From contig NZ_JABWCU010000020.1 in the NCBI RefSeq assembly GCF_018491765.1, positions 1-64,000 on the forward strand: a stretch of 64,000 nucleotides of DNA. The letters are read 5' to 3'. This document shows positions 56,549 through 64,000 of the stretch, one piece after another. The notes beneath the pieces are model-generated. The model was not told the DNA's origin, did no database searches, and saw only the letters and a program-made list of their open reading frames with translations. Numbering within the stretch: position 1 is the stretch's first letter; every line of letters begins with the position of its first letter. The stretch is from Novosphingobium profundi. GTDB lineage: Bacteria > Pseudomonadota > Alphaproteobacteria > Sphingomonadales > Sphingomonadaceae. The position numbers were made by a program, and so were the translations under genes.

Positions 56549-57973
56549 GTGAAAACCGATTTCAAGCTGCTGGTGGACGGTGAACTGGTCGAGGGTGTGT
56601 CCACCTTCGACGTCATCAATCCCGCCACCGAAGAGCCTTTCGCCAAGTGCCCCCGCGCCGACGAGGCCATGCTCGACCGCGCCGTCGCCGCCGCCAAGGC
56701 CGCGCAGCCGGCCTGGGCCGCACTCAGCGCCGACGCGCGCGGCGCGTACCTGGGCAAGCTCGCCGACGCGATGGAAGCGCGCATCGAGGACTTCGGCCGC
56801 CTGCTCACCGCCGAGCAGGGCAAGCCGCTCGACCAGGCGATGTACGAGATCGGCGGCAGCATCTACACGATCCGCGCCATCGCCGGCATGCGCCTGCCCG
56901 ACCAGACCATGCGCGACGAGGGCGGCAACACCATCATCGAGCACCGCACGCCGCTGGGCGTGTGTGCCGCGATCACGCCCTGGAACTTCCCGGTCATCCT
57001 GCTCGTGGGCAAGATGGCGCCCTGCCTCGTCACCGGCAACACGATGGTCGCCAAGCCCGCGCCGACGACGCCACTGACCACGCTGCTGCTGGCGGAACTC
57101 GCCGCCGAAATCCTGCCCAAGGGCGTGTTCAACGTGGTCTGCGACCAGAACGAACTCGGCCCCAAGATGACCACCCACCCGGACATCGCCAAGGTCTCGT
57201 TCACCGGCTCGACCGCGACCGGCAAGAAAGTCATGGCCTCGGCCGCAGAGACGGTGAAGCGCGTAACGCTCGAACTGGGCGGCAACGACGCGGCGATCGT
57301 GCTCGACGACGTGCCCGCCAAACTGGCCGCCGAAAAGGTCTACAACGGCGCGATGGCCAACGCGGGCCAAATCTGTGTCGCGATCAAGCGCGCCTACGTG
57401 CCCAGCGCCATGTACGACGAATTCTGCGCGGAAATCGCCAAGCTCACCAAGGCTGCCGTCGTCGACGACGGCTCCAAGCAGGGCGCGACGATCGGTCCGG
57501 TGCAGAACAAGATGCAGTACGACAAGGTGCTGGCGATGATCGCCGACGCCAAGGAAAAGGGCACGCTGATCGCCGAGGCGGAGAAGCCCGACAAGCCCGG
57601 CTACTTCATCGCCCCCACCGTCATCGGCGGCTTGCCCGACGATGCCCCGCTGGTGGCGGAGGAACAGTTTGGGCCGGTGCTCCCGGTGCTGACCTACGAC
57701 GATATCGAGGACGTCATCCAGCGCGCCAACGATTCGCCCTTCGGCCTTGGCGGTACCGTCTGGGGCATGGACCAGCTGCGCGCGATGGACGTGGCGCGCC
57801 GCATCAATTCGGGCACGGTCTGGGTCAACCAGCACCTCGCGATCGACCCCAACATCCCCTTCCGCGGCTCCAAGCAGTCGGGCCTGGGCTCCGAACATGG
57901 TCTGGCCGGTCTGATGGAGTACACCCAGGCGCACATCATCAACGCGGTGAGCCTGGAGGCCGAGCCGGCCTGA
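56549..57973 (+). CDS. aldehyde dehydrogenase, probable vanillin dehydrogenase
   Basis: 474 residues from a GTG with AAGGAGAG upstream. Motifs: AAITPWNFPVILLVGKMAPC, FTGSTATGKKVMAS, LELGGNDAAIVLDD (general base) and NAGQICVAIKRAYV (catalytic Cys), EEQFGPVLPVLTYDDIED. It shares a control region with ferC, so its substrate is expected to be the aldehyde released by FerB: vanillin or 4-hydroxybenzaldehyde. That makes vanillin dehydrogenase the best guess. NAD is the usual cofactor. Ends at a bidirectional terminator. Confidence 0.87.
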   Translation: MKTDFKLLVDGELVEGVSTFDVINPATEEPFAKCPRADEAMLDRAVAAAKAAQPAWAALSADARGAYLGKLADAMEARIEDFGRLLTAEQGKPLDQAMYEIGGSIYTIRAIAGMRLPDQTMRDEGGNTIIEHRTPLGVCAAITPWNFPVILLVGKMAPCLVTGNTMVAKPAPTTPLTTLLLAELAAEILPKGVFNVVCDQNELGPKMTTHPDIAKVSFTGSTATGKKVMASAAETVKRVTLELGGNDAAIVLDDVPAKLAAEKVYNGAMANAGQICVAIKRAYVPSAMYDEFCAEIAKLTKAAVVDDGSKQGATIGPVQNKMQYDKVLAMIADAKEKGTLIAEAEKPDKPGYFIAPTVIGGLPDDAPLVAEEQFGPVLPVLTYDDIEDVIQRANDSPFGLGGTVWGMDQLRAMDVARRINSGTVWVNQHLAIDPNIPFRGSKQSGLGSEHGLAGLMEYTQAHIINAVSLEAEPA

Positions 57974-57994
57974 CCGGATCGACACCGCCATGCC

Positions 57995-58027
57995 AAAAGG
58001 GCCGTCCCTCGCGGGGCGGCCCTTTTT
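57995..58027. terminator. bidirectional intrinsic terminator
   Basis: AAAAGGGCCG.CCC...GGG.CGGCCCTTTTT stem between convergent dehydrogenase genes, with A and T tracts at the two ends. Confidence 0.9.
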
Positions 58028-58048
58028 CGTCGGCACGGCGGCTGGCGA

Positions 58049-59170
58049 TCAGGCCTCGGGCGCGATGCGCAGCACCGGCTTGATCACTTTGCCGCTCTCG
58101 CTCGCCGCAATGGCCGCGTTGATGTCCTCGAAGGCAAAGTGGCCGATCAGCCGATCGTAGGGGAAGCGCCCTGCCCGGTAATACGCCATCAGCTCCTGGA
58201 CGAAGCCTGCAATGTCGCTGTCACCGCCCAGGATGCCCATGACCGTACGCCCGCCGCCCATCAGCGCGGCCTCGTTGAAGGTCAGCTCGTCGCGCATGTC
58301 GGAGGCCCCGACGAGGCCGAGAATGCCCTTGGGCGCAAGCAGCGTGAACGCCCCTTCGATGAGCCGGTTCACGCCGGTGGTGTCGAAGGCGTAGGCCAGC
58401 CCCGCCGGACACAGCGCCTTGATCGCGGCGGCGACGTCCTCGCGCCCGTTGAGGGTGTGCGTCGCGCCAAGCTCGCGCGCCATCGCGAGCCGCTCGTCAT
58501 GGATGTCGATGGCGATGATCGGATCGGCCCCGGCAATCTTCGCAGCCATGATCGCGGCCATGCCCACGGTGCCCGTACCCCACACCGCGATCGGAAGGCC
58601 GGCGCGCACTTTCATCGAGCGCAGCACTGCGCCCGCCCCGGTCATCAGCCCGCAGCCGAGCGGGGCCAGCACGTCGAGCGGGACATTGGCCATGTCCTCG
58701 GGCACCCTCACCACGTTGCGCTCATGCGCGATGGCGTGGGTGGCAAAGCTCGACTGGCCGAAGAAATTGCCGTTGAGCGGCTCTCCCTCGCAAAACAGCG
58801 TCGGCGATCCATCGGCGCGCGTTCCGGTCCAGTTGTGCGGGAAGAAGTTGTAGCAGTAGGTCGGCGCGTCCACGTCGCAACTGGGGCAGTGGCCGCAGGA
58901 GTTGAAGCTCATCACCACCCGGTCGCCGGGCCGTGCCACGGTAACCTCGGCCCCCACTTCCTCGACGATCCCGGCGCCTTCGTGGCCGAGCACCATGGGC
59001 AGAGGAATCGGCAGCTGCCCGTCGCGCACGGCAAGGTCGGTATGGCAGATCCCGCAGGCGACCATGCGCACGCGCAGCTCGTCGGGCCGCAGTTCGTCGA
59101 GCGTGATGTCCGCAAGCGTGAAGGATGCGCCCTTGCCCGCGCAGATGGCGGCTCGTGCCGATTGGGTCAT
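58049..59170 (-). CDS. zinc-dependent aryl-alcohol-type dehydrogenase (MDR family)
   Basis: 373 residues. Catalytic zinc site VACGICHTDLAV and LGHEGAGIVEEVG; structural zinc with Cys in CGHCPSCDVDAPTYCYNF; NAD site AVWGTGTVGMAAIMAAKIAG; LAPLGCGLMTGAG as in benzyl-alcohol dehydrogenases. These enzymes interconvert aromatic alcohols and aldehydes with NAD(H). Divergent from the MetE-like gene; the gap holds TTTCACA...TGTGAAA inverted arms. It could oxidise coniferyl or vanillyl alcohol. Confidence 0.88.
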   Translation of the reverse strand: MTQSARAAICAGKGASFTLADITLDELRPDELRVRMVACGICHTDLAVRDGQLPIPLPMVLGHEGAGIVEEVGAEVTVARPGDRVVMSFNSCGHCPSCDVDAPTYCYNFFPHNWTGTRADGSPTLFCEGEPLNGNFFGQSSFATHAIAHERNVVRVPEDMANVPLDVLAPLGCGLMTGAGAVLRSMKVRAGLPIAVWGTGTVGMAAIMAAKIAGADPIIAIDIHDERLAMARELGATHTLNGREDVAAAIKALCPAGLAYAFDTTGVNRLIEGAFTLLAPKGILGLVGASDMRDELTFNEAALMGGGRTVMGILGGDSDIAGFVQELMAYYRAGRFPYDRLIGHFAFEDINAAIAASESGKVIKPVLRIAPEA

Positions 59171-59225
59171 GCCTCGATGGTCCTCTCTCTATGGTCGTTC
59201 GCCCCGCAGCGGGAGACCTTAAATG

Positions 59226-59259
59226 TTTCACAGATGCGAACCTATACACATTTGTGAAA
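59226..59259. promoter_or_regulatory. inverted repeat TTTCACA-N20-TGTGAAA
   Basis: Seven-base arms between the divergent aryl-alcohol dehydrogenase and MetE-like genes. Candidate operator, perhaps for the IclR protein at 60875. Single occurrence, so uncertain. Confidence 0.4.
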
Positions 59260-59308
59260 AAATGGCATGAGCCGAACGTGACGAGAGGTGTCTAAGAGGA
59301 GAGCCCCG

Positions 59309-60451
59309 ATGACGATAGCGACAACCCATGTCGGCAGCCTGCCGCGCGGGCCCGAACTGACCCCGCTGCTGCTCGCACGCGACAAGGGCGAACCTTACGT
59401 CGCCGCCGAATTCGACCGGGTGGTCCAGGCCGCCGTCGACGAAGGCGTCAAGAAGCAGATCGAGAACGGCGTCACCATCGTCAGCGACGGCGAACTGGGC
59501 AAGGTCGGCTATTCGACCTACATGATCGAGCGCCTGTCCGGCTTCGGCGGCCATATCGACCGCAAGCCCGCCGCCGACCTCGCCGCGCATCCGGACCTGT
59601 CGAAGAAGCTCGCCGCGATCATGGGCAGCCAGGAATTCACCCGCGCCTCGTGCATCGGTCCGGTCCGCCTCATTACGCTCGACCCGCTCCACGAGGACAT
59701 CCGCCGCTTCCGCCGCGCGCTCGACCGGCACGGCAAGCCGGGTATACGCGGTTTCCTCAACGCGGCCTCGCCGGGCCTCATCACCGCCTTCCAGGTCAAC
59801 CGCCACTACCCCAGCCACGAGGCCTACCTCGCCGATCTCGTCGACGCGATGAAGCCCGAGTACGAGGCGATCATCGCCGCCGGCTTCGACCTCCAGCTCG
59901 ACTGCCCGGACCTCGCGATGTCGCGCCACACCGGGTACCAGGACCAGGAAGAGAGCGAATTCCTCAAGACCGCGGCGGCCAATGTCGAGGCGCTCAACGC
60001 GGCCACCGCGAACATTCCGCCCGAACGGCTGCGCATGCACGTGTGCTGGGGCAACTACGAGGGACCGCACGACTGCGACATCGACCTCGCGAAGATCATC
60101 GATACGGTCATCGCCGCACGCCCGGGCACCGTGCTGTTCGAAGCCGCCAACCCGCGCCACGAGCACGAATGGACGGTCTGGCGCGACGCGAAGCTCCCCG
60201 ACCACAAGGTGCTTGCCCCCGGCCTCATCGACACCTGCTCGAACTATGTCGAACATCCCGAACTGATCGCGCAGCGCCTCGAGCGCTTCATCGCGATCGT
60301 CGGGGTGGACCGCGTCGTCGCCAGCACCGACTGCGGCTTCGGCACTTTCGCGGGCTATGGCAAGATCGACCCCGACGTCACCTGGAAGAAACTGCGCGCC
60401 TTGCGCGAGGGCGCCGACATCGCCGCCGCGCGCGCCGGGGTGCCCGCATGA
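59309..60451 (+). CDS. MetE-like (cobalamin-independent methionine synthase family) protein
   Basis: 380 residues, equal to only the catalytic half of MetE. TTHVGSLPRGPEL at the start, GVTIVSDGELGKVGYSTYM, QLDCPDLAMSRH, zinc-type ligands in RMHVCWGNYEGPHD (His, Cys) and VASTDCGFGTF (Cys). Single-domain members include core methionine synthases, epoxyalkane:coenzyme M transferases and unassigned proteins in catabolic clusters. In a genome that makes 5-methyltetrahydrofolate by LigM-type demethylation, a methyl transfer or a thiol conjugation role is attractive, but the partner NTF2-like gene (ATGA overlap) and the IclR gene suggest a dedicated catabolic job rather than methionine synthesis. 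Ribosome site AAGAGGAGAG. Confidence 0.8.
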   Translation: MTIATTHVGSLPRGPELTPLLLARDKGEPYVAAEFDRVVQAAVDEGVKKQIENGVTIVSDGELGKVGYSTYMIERLSGFGGHIDRKPAADLAAHPDLSKKLAAIMGSQEFTRASCIGPVRLITLDPLHEDIRRFRRALDRHGKPGIRGFLNAASPGLITAFQVNRHYPSHEAYLADLVDAMKPEYEAIIAAGFDLQLDCPDLAMSRHTGYQDQEESEFLKTAAANVEALNAATANIPPERLRMHVCWGNYEGPHDCDIDLAKIIDTVIAARPGTVLFEAANPRHEHEWTVWRDAKLPDHKVLAPGLIDTCSNYVEHPELIAQRLERFIAIVGVDRVVASTDCGFGTFAGYGKIDPDVTWKKLRALREGADIAAARAGVPA

Positions 60452-60849
60452 GCGAAGCGCTCACAGCCGAAATGGTGCGCGCGATCGAGCACGACTGCGC
60501 CCGGCTCGTCGCGCGCTACGCCAACCGCAACGACGCCGCCGACTGGGACGCAGTCACCGCGCTCTATGCACCCGAGGGCCGCATGGCCCGTCCCTCGGCG
60601 CCCGACGACTGGATCTGCGGGCGCGAGGCGATCTTCGCCGCCTTCACCGCACGCCCGGCGCGCACCACCCGTCACGTCTGCTCGAACGTCGAGATCACCG
60701 TGCTCGACGCCGACACGGCCACGGGGGAAAGCGCCATGCTGCTCTTCACCGGGGAAGCTGTGCCCAAGGTCGGCTCGTTCCTTGACCGCTTCGTGCGGAC
60801 CGACGATGGATGGAAGTTCGCCGAGAGGCGCGGGCTGATGACGTTTTGA
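60448..60849 (+). CDS. NTF2/SnoaL_4-like protein coupled to MetE-like gene
   Basis: 133 residues, start overlapping the MetE-like stop (ATGA). IEHDCARLVARYANRNDAAD, VTALYAPEGRMARPSAPDDW, TRHVCSNVEITVLDADTATG and VRTDDGWKFAERRGLMTF form a SnoaL_4 domain. It belongs to a different control unit from the 22-48 kb regulon. Its role is unknown; coupling implies it acts with the MetE-like protein. Confidence 0.8.
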   Translation: MSEALTAEMVRAIEHDCARLVARYANRNDAADWDAVTALYAPEGRMARPSAPDDWICGREAIFAAFTARPARTTRHVCSNVEITVLDADTATGESAMLLFTGEAVPKVGSFLDRFVRTDDGWKFAERRGLMTF

Positions 60850-60874
60850 GCGGATAAGGGGCAAGGGTGCGATA

Positions 60875-61630
60875 ATGGCCAGTACAGGGGGCGCGGCGAC
60901 CGGGGGCGCGGTCAAGTCCGCGATGCGCACGCTCGACATCATCGAATACGTGGTGGCCCATCCTTCCGGCGTCGTCGCGCAGGAGATCGCGCAGGCGCTC
61001 TCGATCCCGGTCAGCAGCCTCTCCTACCTGCTCGGCACGCTCGTCGACCGCGAATACCTCGTGCGCGAGGGGCGCCTCTACCAGCCCGGCAGCGGGCTCG
61101 ACCGGCTGCGCCTCGCGCCCCAGGGCCTGCCGCTGGTCGAGCGCGTGCGCCCGCTCGTGCGCACACTGCGCCTGCGCCTCAACGAAACCTCCTCGTTCTT
61201 CCGGCGGCGCGACTGGCAGATCGAGGCGGTCATCACCGAGACCGCCGAGCACACCTTGCGCTACTCGATCGCGGTAGGCGCGCTTACCCCCATGCACTGC
61301 CTCGCGGCGGGCAAGGCGATCCTCGCGACACTGCCTGCCGACGAGCTCGACCGCTATTTCGCCGAGTCCAGCCGCGCGCAGTTCTCGGCCAACACCATCG
61401 TCGACGAGGCCGCGCTGCGCGAGGAAATCGCACAGACCCGCGAACAGGGCTTCGCGGTCACCCGCAACGAATACACGCCCGGCATCTGCGGCATCGGCCG
61501 CGTGCTGACAGCGGGCGGCGAGGTGCTCGGTTCGCTCGCCGTCGCAATCCCCGTTGTGCGCTGTGACGCCGCGGTCGAGGCCAGCGCCGGCGAGACGCTC
61601 AAGGCGATCACCGAAAGCTTTTCCGGCTAG
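60875..61630 (+). CDS. IclR-family transcriptional regulator
   Basis: 251 residues. N-terminal winged helix (SAMRTLDIIEYVVAHPSGVV, AQEIAQALSIPVSSLSYLLG) and C-terminal effector domain (MHCLAAGKAILATLPADE, GICGIGRVLTAGGEVLGSLA). IclR proteins commonly control aromatic acid degradation and respond to small aromatics. It lies 25 bases after the NTF2-like gene on the same strand, so it probably controls the MetE-like operon and perhaps the divergent aryl-alcohol dehydrogenase. Confidence 0.9.
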   Translation: MASTGGAATGGAVKSAMRTLDIIEYVVAHPSGVVAQEIAQALSIPVSSLSYLLGTLVDREYLVREGRLYQPGSGLDRLRLAPQGLPLVERVRPLVRTLRLRLNETSSFFRRRDWQIEAVITETAEHTLRYSIAVGALTPMHCLAAGKAILATLPADELDRYFAESSRAQFSANTIVDEAALREEIAQTREQGFAVTRNEYTPGICGIGRVLTAGGEVLGSLAVAIPVVRCDAAVEASAGETLKAITESFSG

Positions 61631-61732
61631 GTCCTTATCAAGCGCGCTTCGGGTTGCTACCTCGAAGGCCATGGATCGATTGCATTCGCTCGCATTGCCG
61701 CTGACATCTCCCGCAAGCGGTGCCCGCGAAGC

Positions 61733-63568
61733 ATGATTGCAAATCGCCTCCCTCCCGCCGCGCAGGCCCGTTCGATCCGGGCGGGCGGCGAACTGAGGCA
61801 CCTCGCCCGTCGGCTCGAACTGCGCTCCTACGGCCTCGTTCCCGAACATTTCAGCGCGGCCGAAGGCTATCGTGCGGCGCTCGCCGTGGCGCTTCCGCTC
61901 GTGCTGGCGGTCGCGTTCGAACAGCGTGTGCTGTCCTGGGCGGTCTTCGCCGCGTTCTGGACCTGCCTGTGCGACCCGAGCGGCCCCCAACGCCTCCACC
62001 GCCACAACCTCGGCGCCTTCGCGCTGTGCGGCGCGCTGGTGACCTTCGTGGGCACGCTAGCGGCGAACATGCTCCCCGGCCTCGCCTTCGTGACCGGGCC
62101 GGCGCTCGCCTTCCTCGTCGTGCTGGCCGCGCCGCGCGTGGTGCCCGACGGCCTCTTCGCCACATTGCTGGCGGTCGTCGCGGTCGTCGCCGTCGGCTTC
62201 CCGCACGGCCCCGTGCTCGCGCTCGTCCAGGCGCTCGCCTTTCTTGCGGGCGCGAGCTGGGCCTGGCTCCTCGTCAACCTGCTGTGGCGACGCGACGCGC
62301 GCCGGCCGCTCGAACGCGCGCGGCTTGCCGTACTGCTGCGCCTGCACGACATGGCGAGCGAGCTTGCAGCCCTGGGCGAAACCGATCACCGCGACGCCCG
62401 CTGGCACAGCGAACACGGCGAACACCGCCGCGCGGTGCGCCTCGCCATCGAACGGCTGCGCGCTTTGCTCACCCGCTTCGAGGCGCGTGACGACATCGCC
62501 CGCCAGCTCCGCGCCCTCGAAGCCAGCGAGCGCCTGTTCGCCGCGCTCATCGCACTCGATCAGGCCTTCATCGACCGCCTTGGCCCGGCCGCAGAGCGCC
62601 TCGCCACCGCACGCGCCTGCCGCACCGCGCTGCGCGCCTGGCACCTGGCCCTGGCGCGCGAGCGACCCGACGACGGTGCCCTACTCCTGCGCTGGGCGCG
62701 CGAGCGCCTATCCCGCGCCCGCGCCCGCTGCGGCGAGGACCTCTACCGCGGCTGCCTGCTCGCCTTCGAGAACGCGCTCTCACCCCACCTCGCCCCGGCC
62801 ACCGCCCCCGCGCTCGCAACGGAAAATGCCGGTGCGGGTGAACCCCATATCCGCCGCGCGCTGCGCCAGGCGGCCGGGCTTGTCGTGGTCTACCTCACCG
62901 CGCGCGCCTTTGACCTGGGCTATCCCTACTGGGCCGCGCTGGCGGTGATCGTCGTGCTTCAGGGCGGCTCGCGCGTCACCTGGACACGTTCGCTTGAGCG
63001 CGTCGCGGGCACCGCGCTGGGCGGCGGTGCGGCAATGGTGGCCGTGCACCTCGTGCCGGGCGGCGAAATCGCGCTCTCGCTCCTCGCCATCGCGCTGGCC
63101 GCAAGCGCGATCGCGCTGCGCGCGGTGAACTACACCGTCTTCGTGCTGTTCCTGACGATGCTCTTCGTCATCGTCACCGAAATGCTTCAGCCGGGCGCCG
63201 GTATCGCCTGGGCGCGCATCCTCGACAATGTCGTGGGCAGCCTGGCCGCGCTGCTCGCCGTGCTGGCGCTGTGGCCGGACCTGGGCACTTCGCTCGAGGA
63301 TCGCCTGCGCGCAGGGATCGAGGCCAACCGGGCCTATCTCGACGCGGTCCTCGCAGGCCTTGCCCAGGCCGAGATCGAGGCCCGCCGCCGCGCGGCCGGT
63401 CTCGCCAGCGTCGAGGCCGAACTCGCGCGCCACGAATTGGGCACGCTCATGCGCCGGTTCCGACTGCCCGACCACCTCGCCGCCGCGCAGCAGGACTTGC
63501 GCACGATCGCCGGAGAGGCCGCGATCGCCTCGCACCGGCGCCTTGGCGCGGCCTCGACCTTGCTTTGA
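61733..63568 (+). CDS. FUSC-family membrane protein (putative aromatic acid exporter)
   Basis: 611 residues. Two clusters of membrane helices, about residues 50-160 (VALPLVLAVAFEQ onwards) and 390-500 (GLVVVYLTARAFDLGYPYW, VLFLTMLFVIVTEML), each followed by a helical cytoplasmic region; PYWAALAVIVVLQGGSRVTW matches the FUSC motif. The family (AaeB, YccS) exports aromatic carboxylic acids such as hydroxybenzoates. It begins about 100 bases after iclR. Likely protects against accumulation of aromatic acids. Confidence 0.85.
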   Translation: MIANRLPPAAQARSIRAGGELRHLARRLELRSYGLVPEHFSAAEGYRAALAVALPLVLAVAFEQRVLSWAVFAAFWTCLCDPSGPQRLHRHNLGAFALCGALVTFVGTLAANMLPGLAFVTGPALAFLVVLAAPRVVPDGLFATLLAVVAVVAVGFPHGPVLALVQALAFLAGASWAWLLVNLLWRRDARRPLERARLAVLLRLHDMASELAALGETDHRDARWHSEHGEHRRAVRLAIERLRALLTRFEARDDIARQLRALEASERLFAALIALDQAFIDRLGPAAERLATARACRTALRAWHLALARERPDDGALLLRWARERLSRARARCGEDLYRGCLLAFENALSPHLAPATAPALATENAGAGEPHIRRALRQAAGLVVVYLTARAFDLGYPYWAALAVIVVLQGGSRVTWTRSLERVAGTALGGGAAMVAVHLVPGGEIALSLLAIALAASAIALRAVNYTVFVLFLTMLFVIVTEMLQPGAGIAWARILDNVVGSLAALLAVLALWPDLGTSLEDRLRAGIEANRAYLDAVLAGLAQAEIEARRRAAGLASVEAELARHELGTLMRRFRLPDHLAAAQQDLRTIAGEAAIASHRRLGAASTLL

Positions 63569-63574
63569 CGCGAA

Positions 63575-63602
63575 AGGGGCCGCCGGTTTCCCGGCGGCCC
63601 CT
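63575..63602. terminator. hairpin terminator between convergent genes
   Basis: Perfect 12-base stem AGGGGCCGCCGG/CCGGCGGCCCCT with loop TTTC, ending FUSC on the plus strand and the LigM/DesA-type gene on the minus strand. No long T-run. Confidence 0.78.
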
Positions 63603-63633
63603 CCCCTCTCGCTCTCCAGCGACTGGTTGAATG

Positions 63634-64000
63634 TCAGGCCATGGCCTTGCTGCGCCAGCCTTCGGCGTAGCTGTCGCGCGCGACTTCCGAATAGGGGACG
63701 GGCGAGACGGTCGCCCTGATCTCGGTCTGGACATGGGGCTCGACGGTGGGCTTGCTCGTGCCGCCATCGGGCTCGCCCCAGACCAGCGTCACTTGCGTGC
63801 CCGGCTCGGCGACGCTTTCGTCGACCATGGCGAGCGCGAGGAAGCGGCCTTCGTTCTGGGTGTAGCCGATCCAGGTCGAAAGACCCGCCATCTTGCCATC
63901 CGCGTCGAGCACCATGTCATAGGGGTGCATCGCGTAGACCGCGCTCGGATAGTCCATGTACTTGGCGCGCGGAGCGCCCTTGGTCAGCATCGAGGACTGA
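63634..64000 (-). CDS. LigM/DesA-family O-demethylase, C-terminal part (cut by window edge)
   Basis: About 122 C-terminal residues in frame to the end of the window. GLSTWIGYTQNEGRFLALAM, VTLVWGEPDGGTSKPTVEPH and RATVSPVPYSEVARDSYAEG parallel the C-terminus of the complete enzyme at 20362, with clear differences, so it is a paralogue and not a copy. It may act on another methoxyl pattern (for example syringate). The start lies beyond 64000. Confidence 0.88.
   Translation of the reverse strand, partial: QSSMLTKGAPRAKYMDYPSAVYAMHPYDMVLDADGKMAGLSTWIGYTQNEGRFLALAMVDESVAEPGTQVTLVWGEPDGGTSKPTVEPHVQTEIRATVSPVPYSEVARDSYAEGWRSKAMA

Noticed and set aside
1..64000. CRISPR arrays, tRNA or rRNA genes, prophage or integrase genes
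   Set aside because: Looked for regular short repeats, cloverleaf-like segments and integrase/transposase motifs; none found apart from one weak transposase fragment near 50298.

Overview
This 64 kb window is GC-rich chromosomal DNA that most resembles an alphaproteobacterial sphingomonad (Novosphingobium/Sphingobium type). The evidence is unmistakable relatives of the Sphingobium SYK-6 lignin genes ligE, ligF, ligG, ligM/desA and ferA/ferB/ferC, two TonB-dependent receptors, and many glutathione S-transferases. I see no rRNA, tRNA, CRISPR array or complete insertion sequence. Almost every gene fits uptake or breakdown of lignin-derived aromatic dimers and monomers. Homologies are read by eye and from memory; no search was run.

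Region 1 (0.1-11 kb) is a beta-aryl-ether (beta-O-4) block. Minus strand: ligF-ligE-ligG-aldehyde dehydrogenase. Plus strand: a Nu-class GST, a hotdog thioesterase, a CmcJ/NvfI-type oxygenase-like protein and an MFS pump. Then come an XRE regulator and, divergent from it, a BKACE (beta-keto acid cleavage) enzyme, a LigD-type dehydrogenase and a VOC protein. Together they suggest a route from dimer to ketone, ether cleavage, glutathione removal, beta-keto acid, aroyl-CoA and vanillate-type acid. Region 2 (11-20 kb, mostly minus) is a receptor/GST/GST/PQQ-dehydrogenase/amidohydrolase/SDR unit, with a second CmcJ-type gene divergent from the receptor. A LigM/DesA-type O-demethylase follows.

Region 3 (21.8-48.6 kb) holds about two dozen genes interspersed with seven copies of a palindrome close to GTAACGnTCGTTAC. 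Most copies sit between divergent genes and several lie inside recognisable promoters. The genes include two VAO-type flavoproteins (one with its cytochrome c), a second PQQ dehydrogenase, a GMC oxidoreductase, a lignostilbene-type dioxygenase, an aldehyde dehydrogenase, an SDR, a DUF3237 protein, eight NTF2/SnoaL-like domains in seven proteins, a TonB receptor, two MFS transporters and two MarR regulators. I regard this as the best candidate for an undescribed system: a single-regulator dimer-degrading regulon rich in potentially cofactor-free NTF2-fold lyases.

Region 4 (48.6-58 kb) is a ferulate regulon (ferB, ferA, ferC and a probable vanillin dehydrogenase) linked by a different palindrome, TGTATCC-N3-GGATACA. 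It is split by a lower-GC island (about 49.6-53.4 kb) with a secreted protein of unknown function, an M15 peptidase broken by one in-frame stop, diverged repeats and a possible transposase scrap. Region 5 (58-64 kb) has an aryl-alcohol-type dehydrogenase, a MetE-like methyltransferase with an NTF2-like partner, an IclR regulator, a FUSC transporter and the 3' part of a second LigM/DesA-type gene cut by the window edge.
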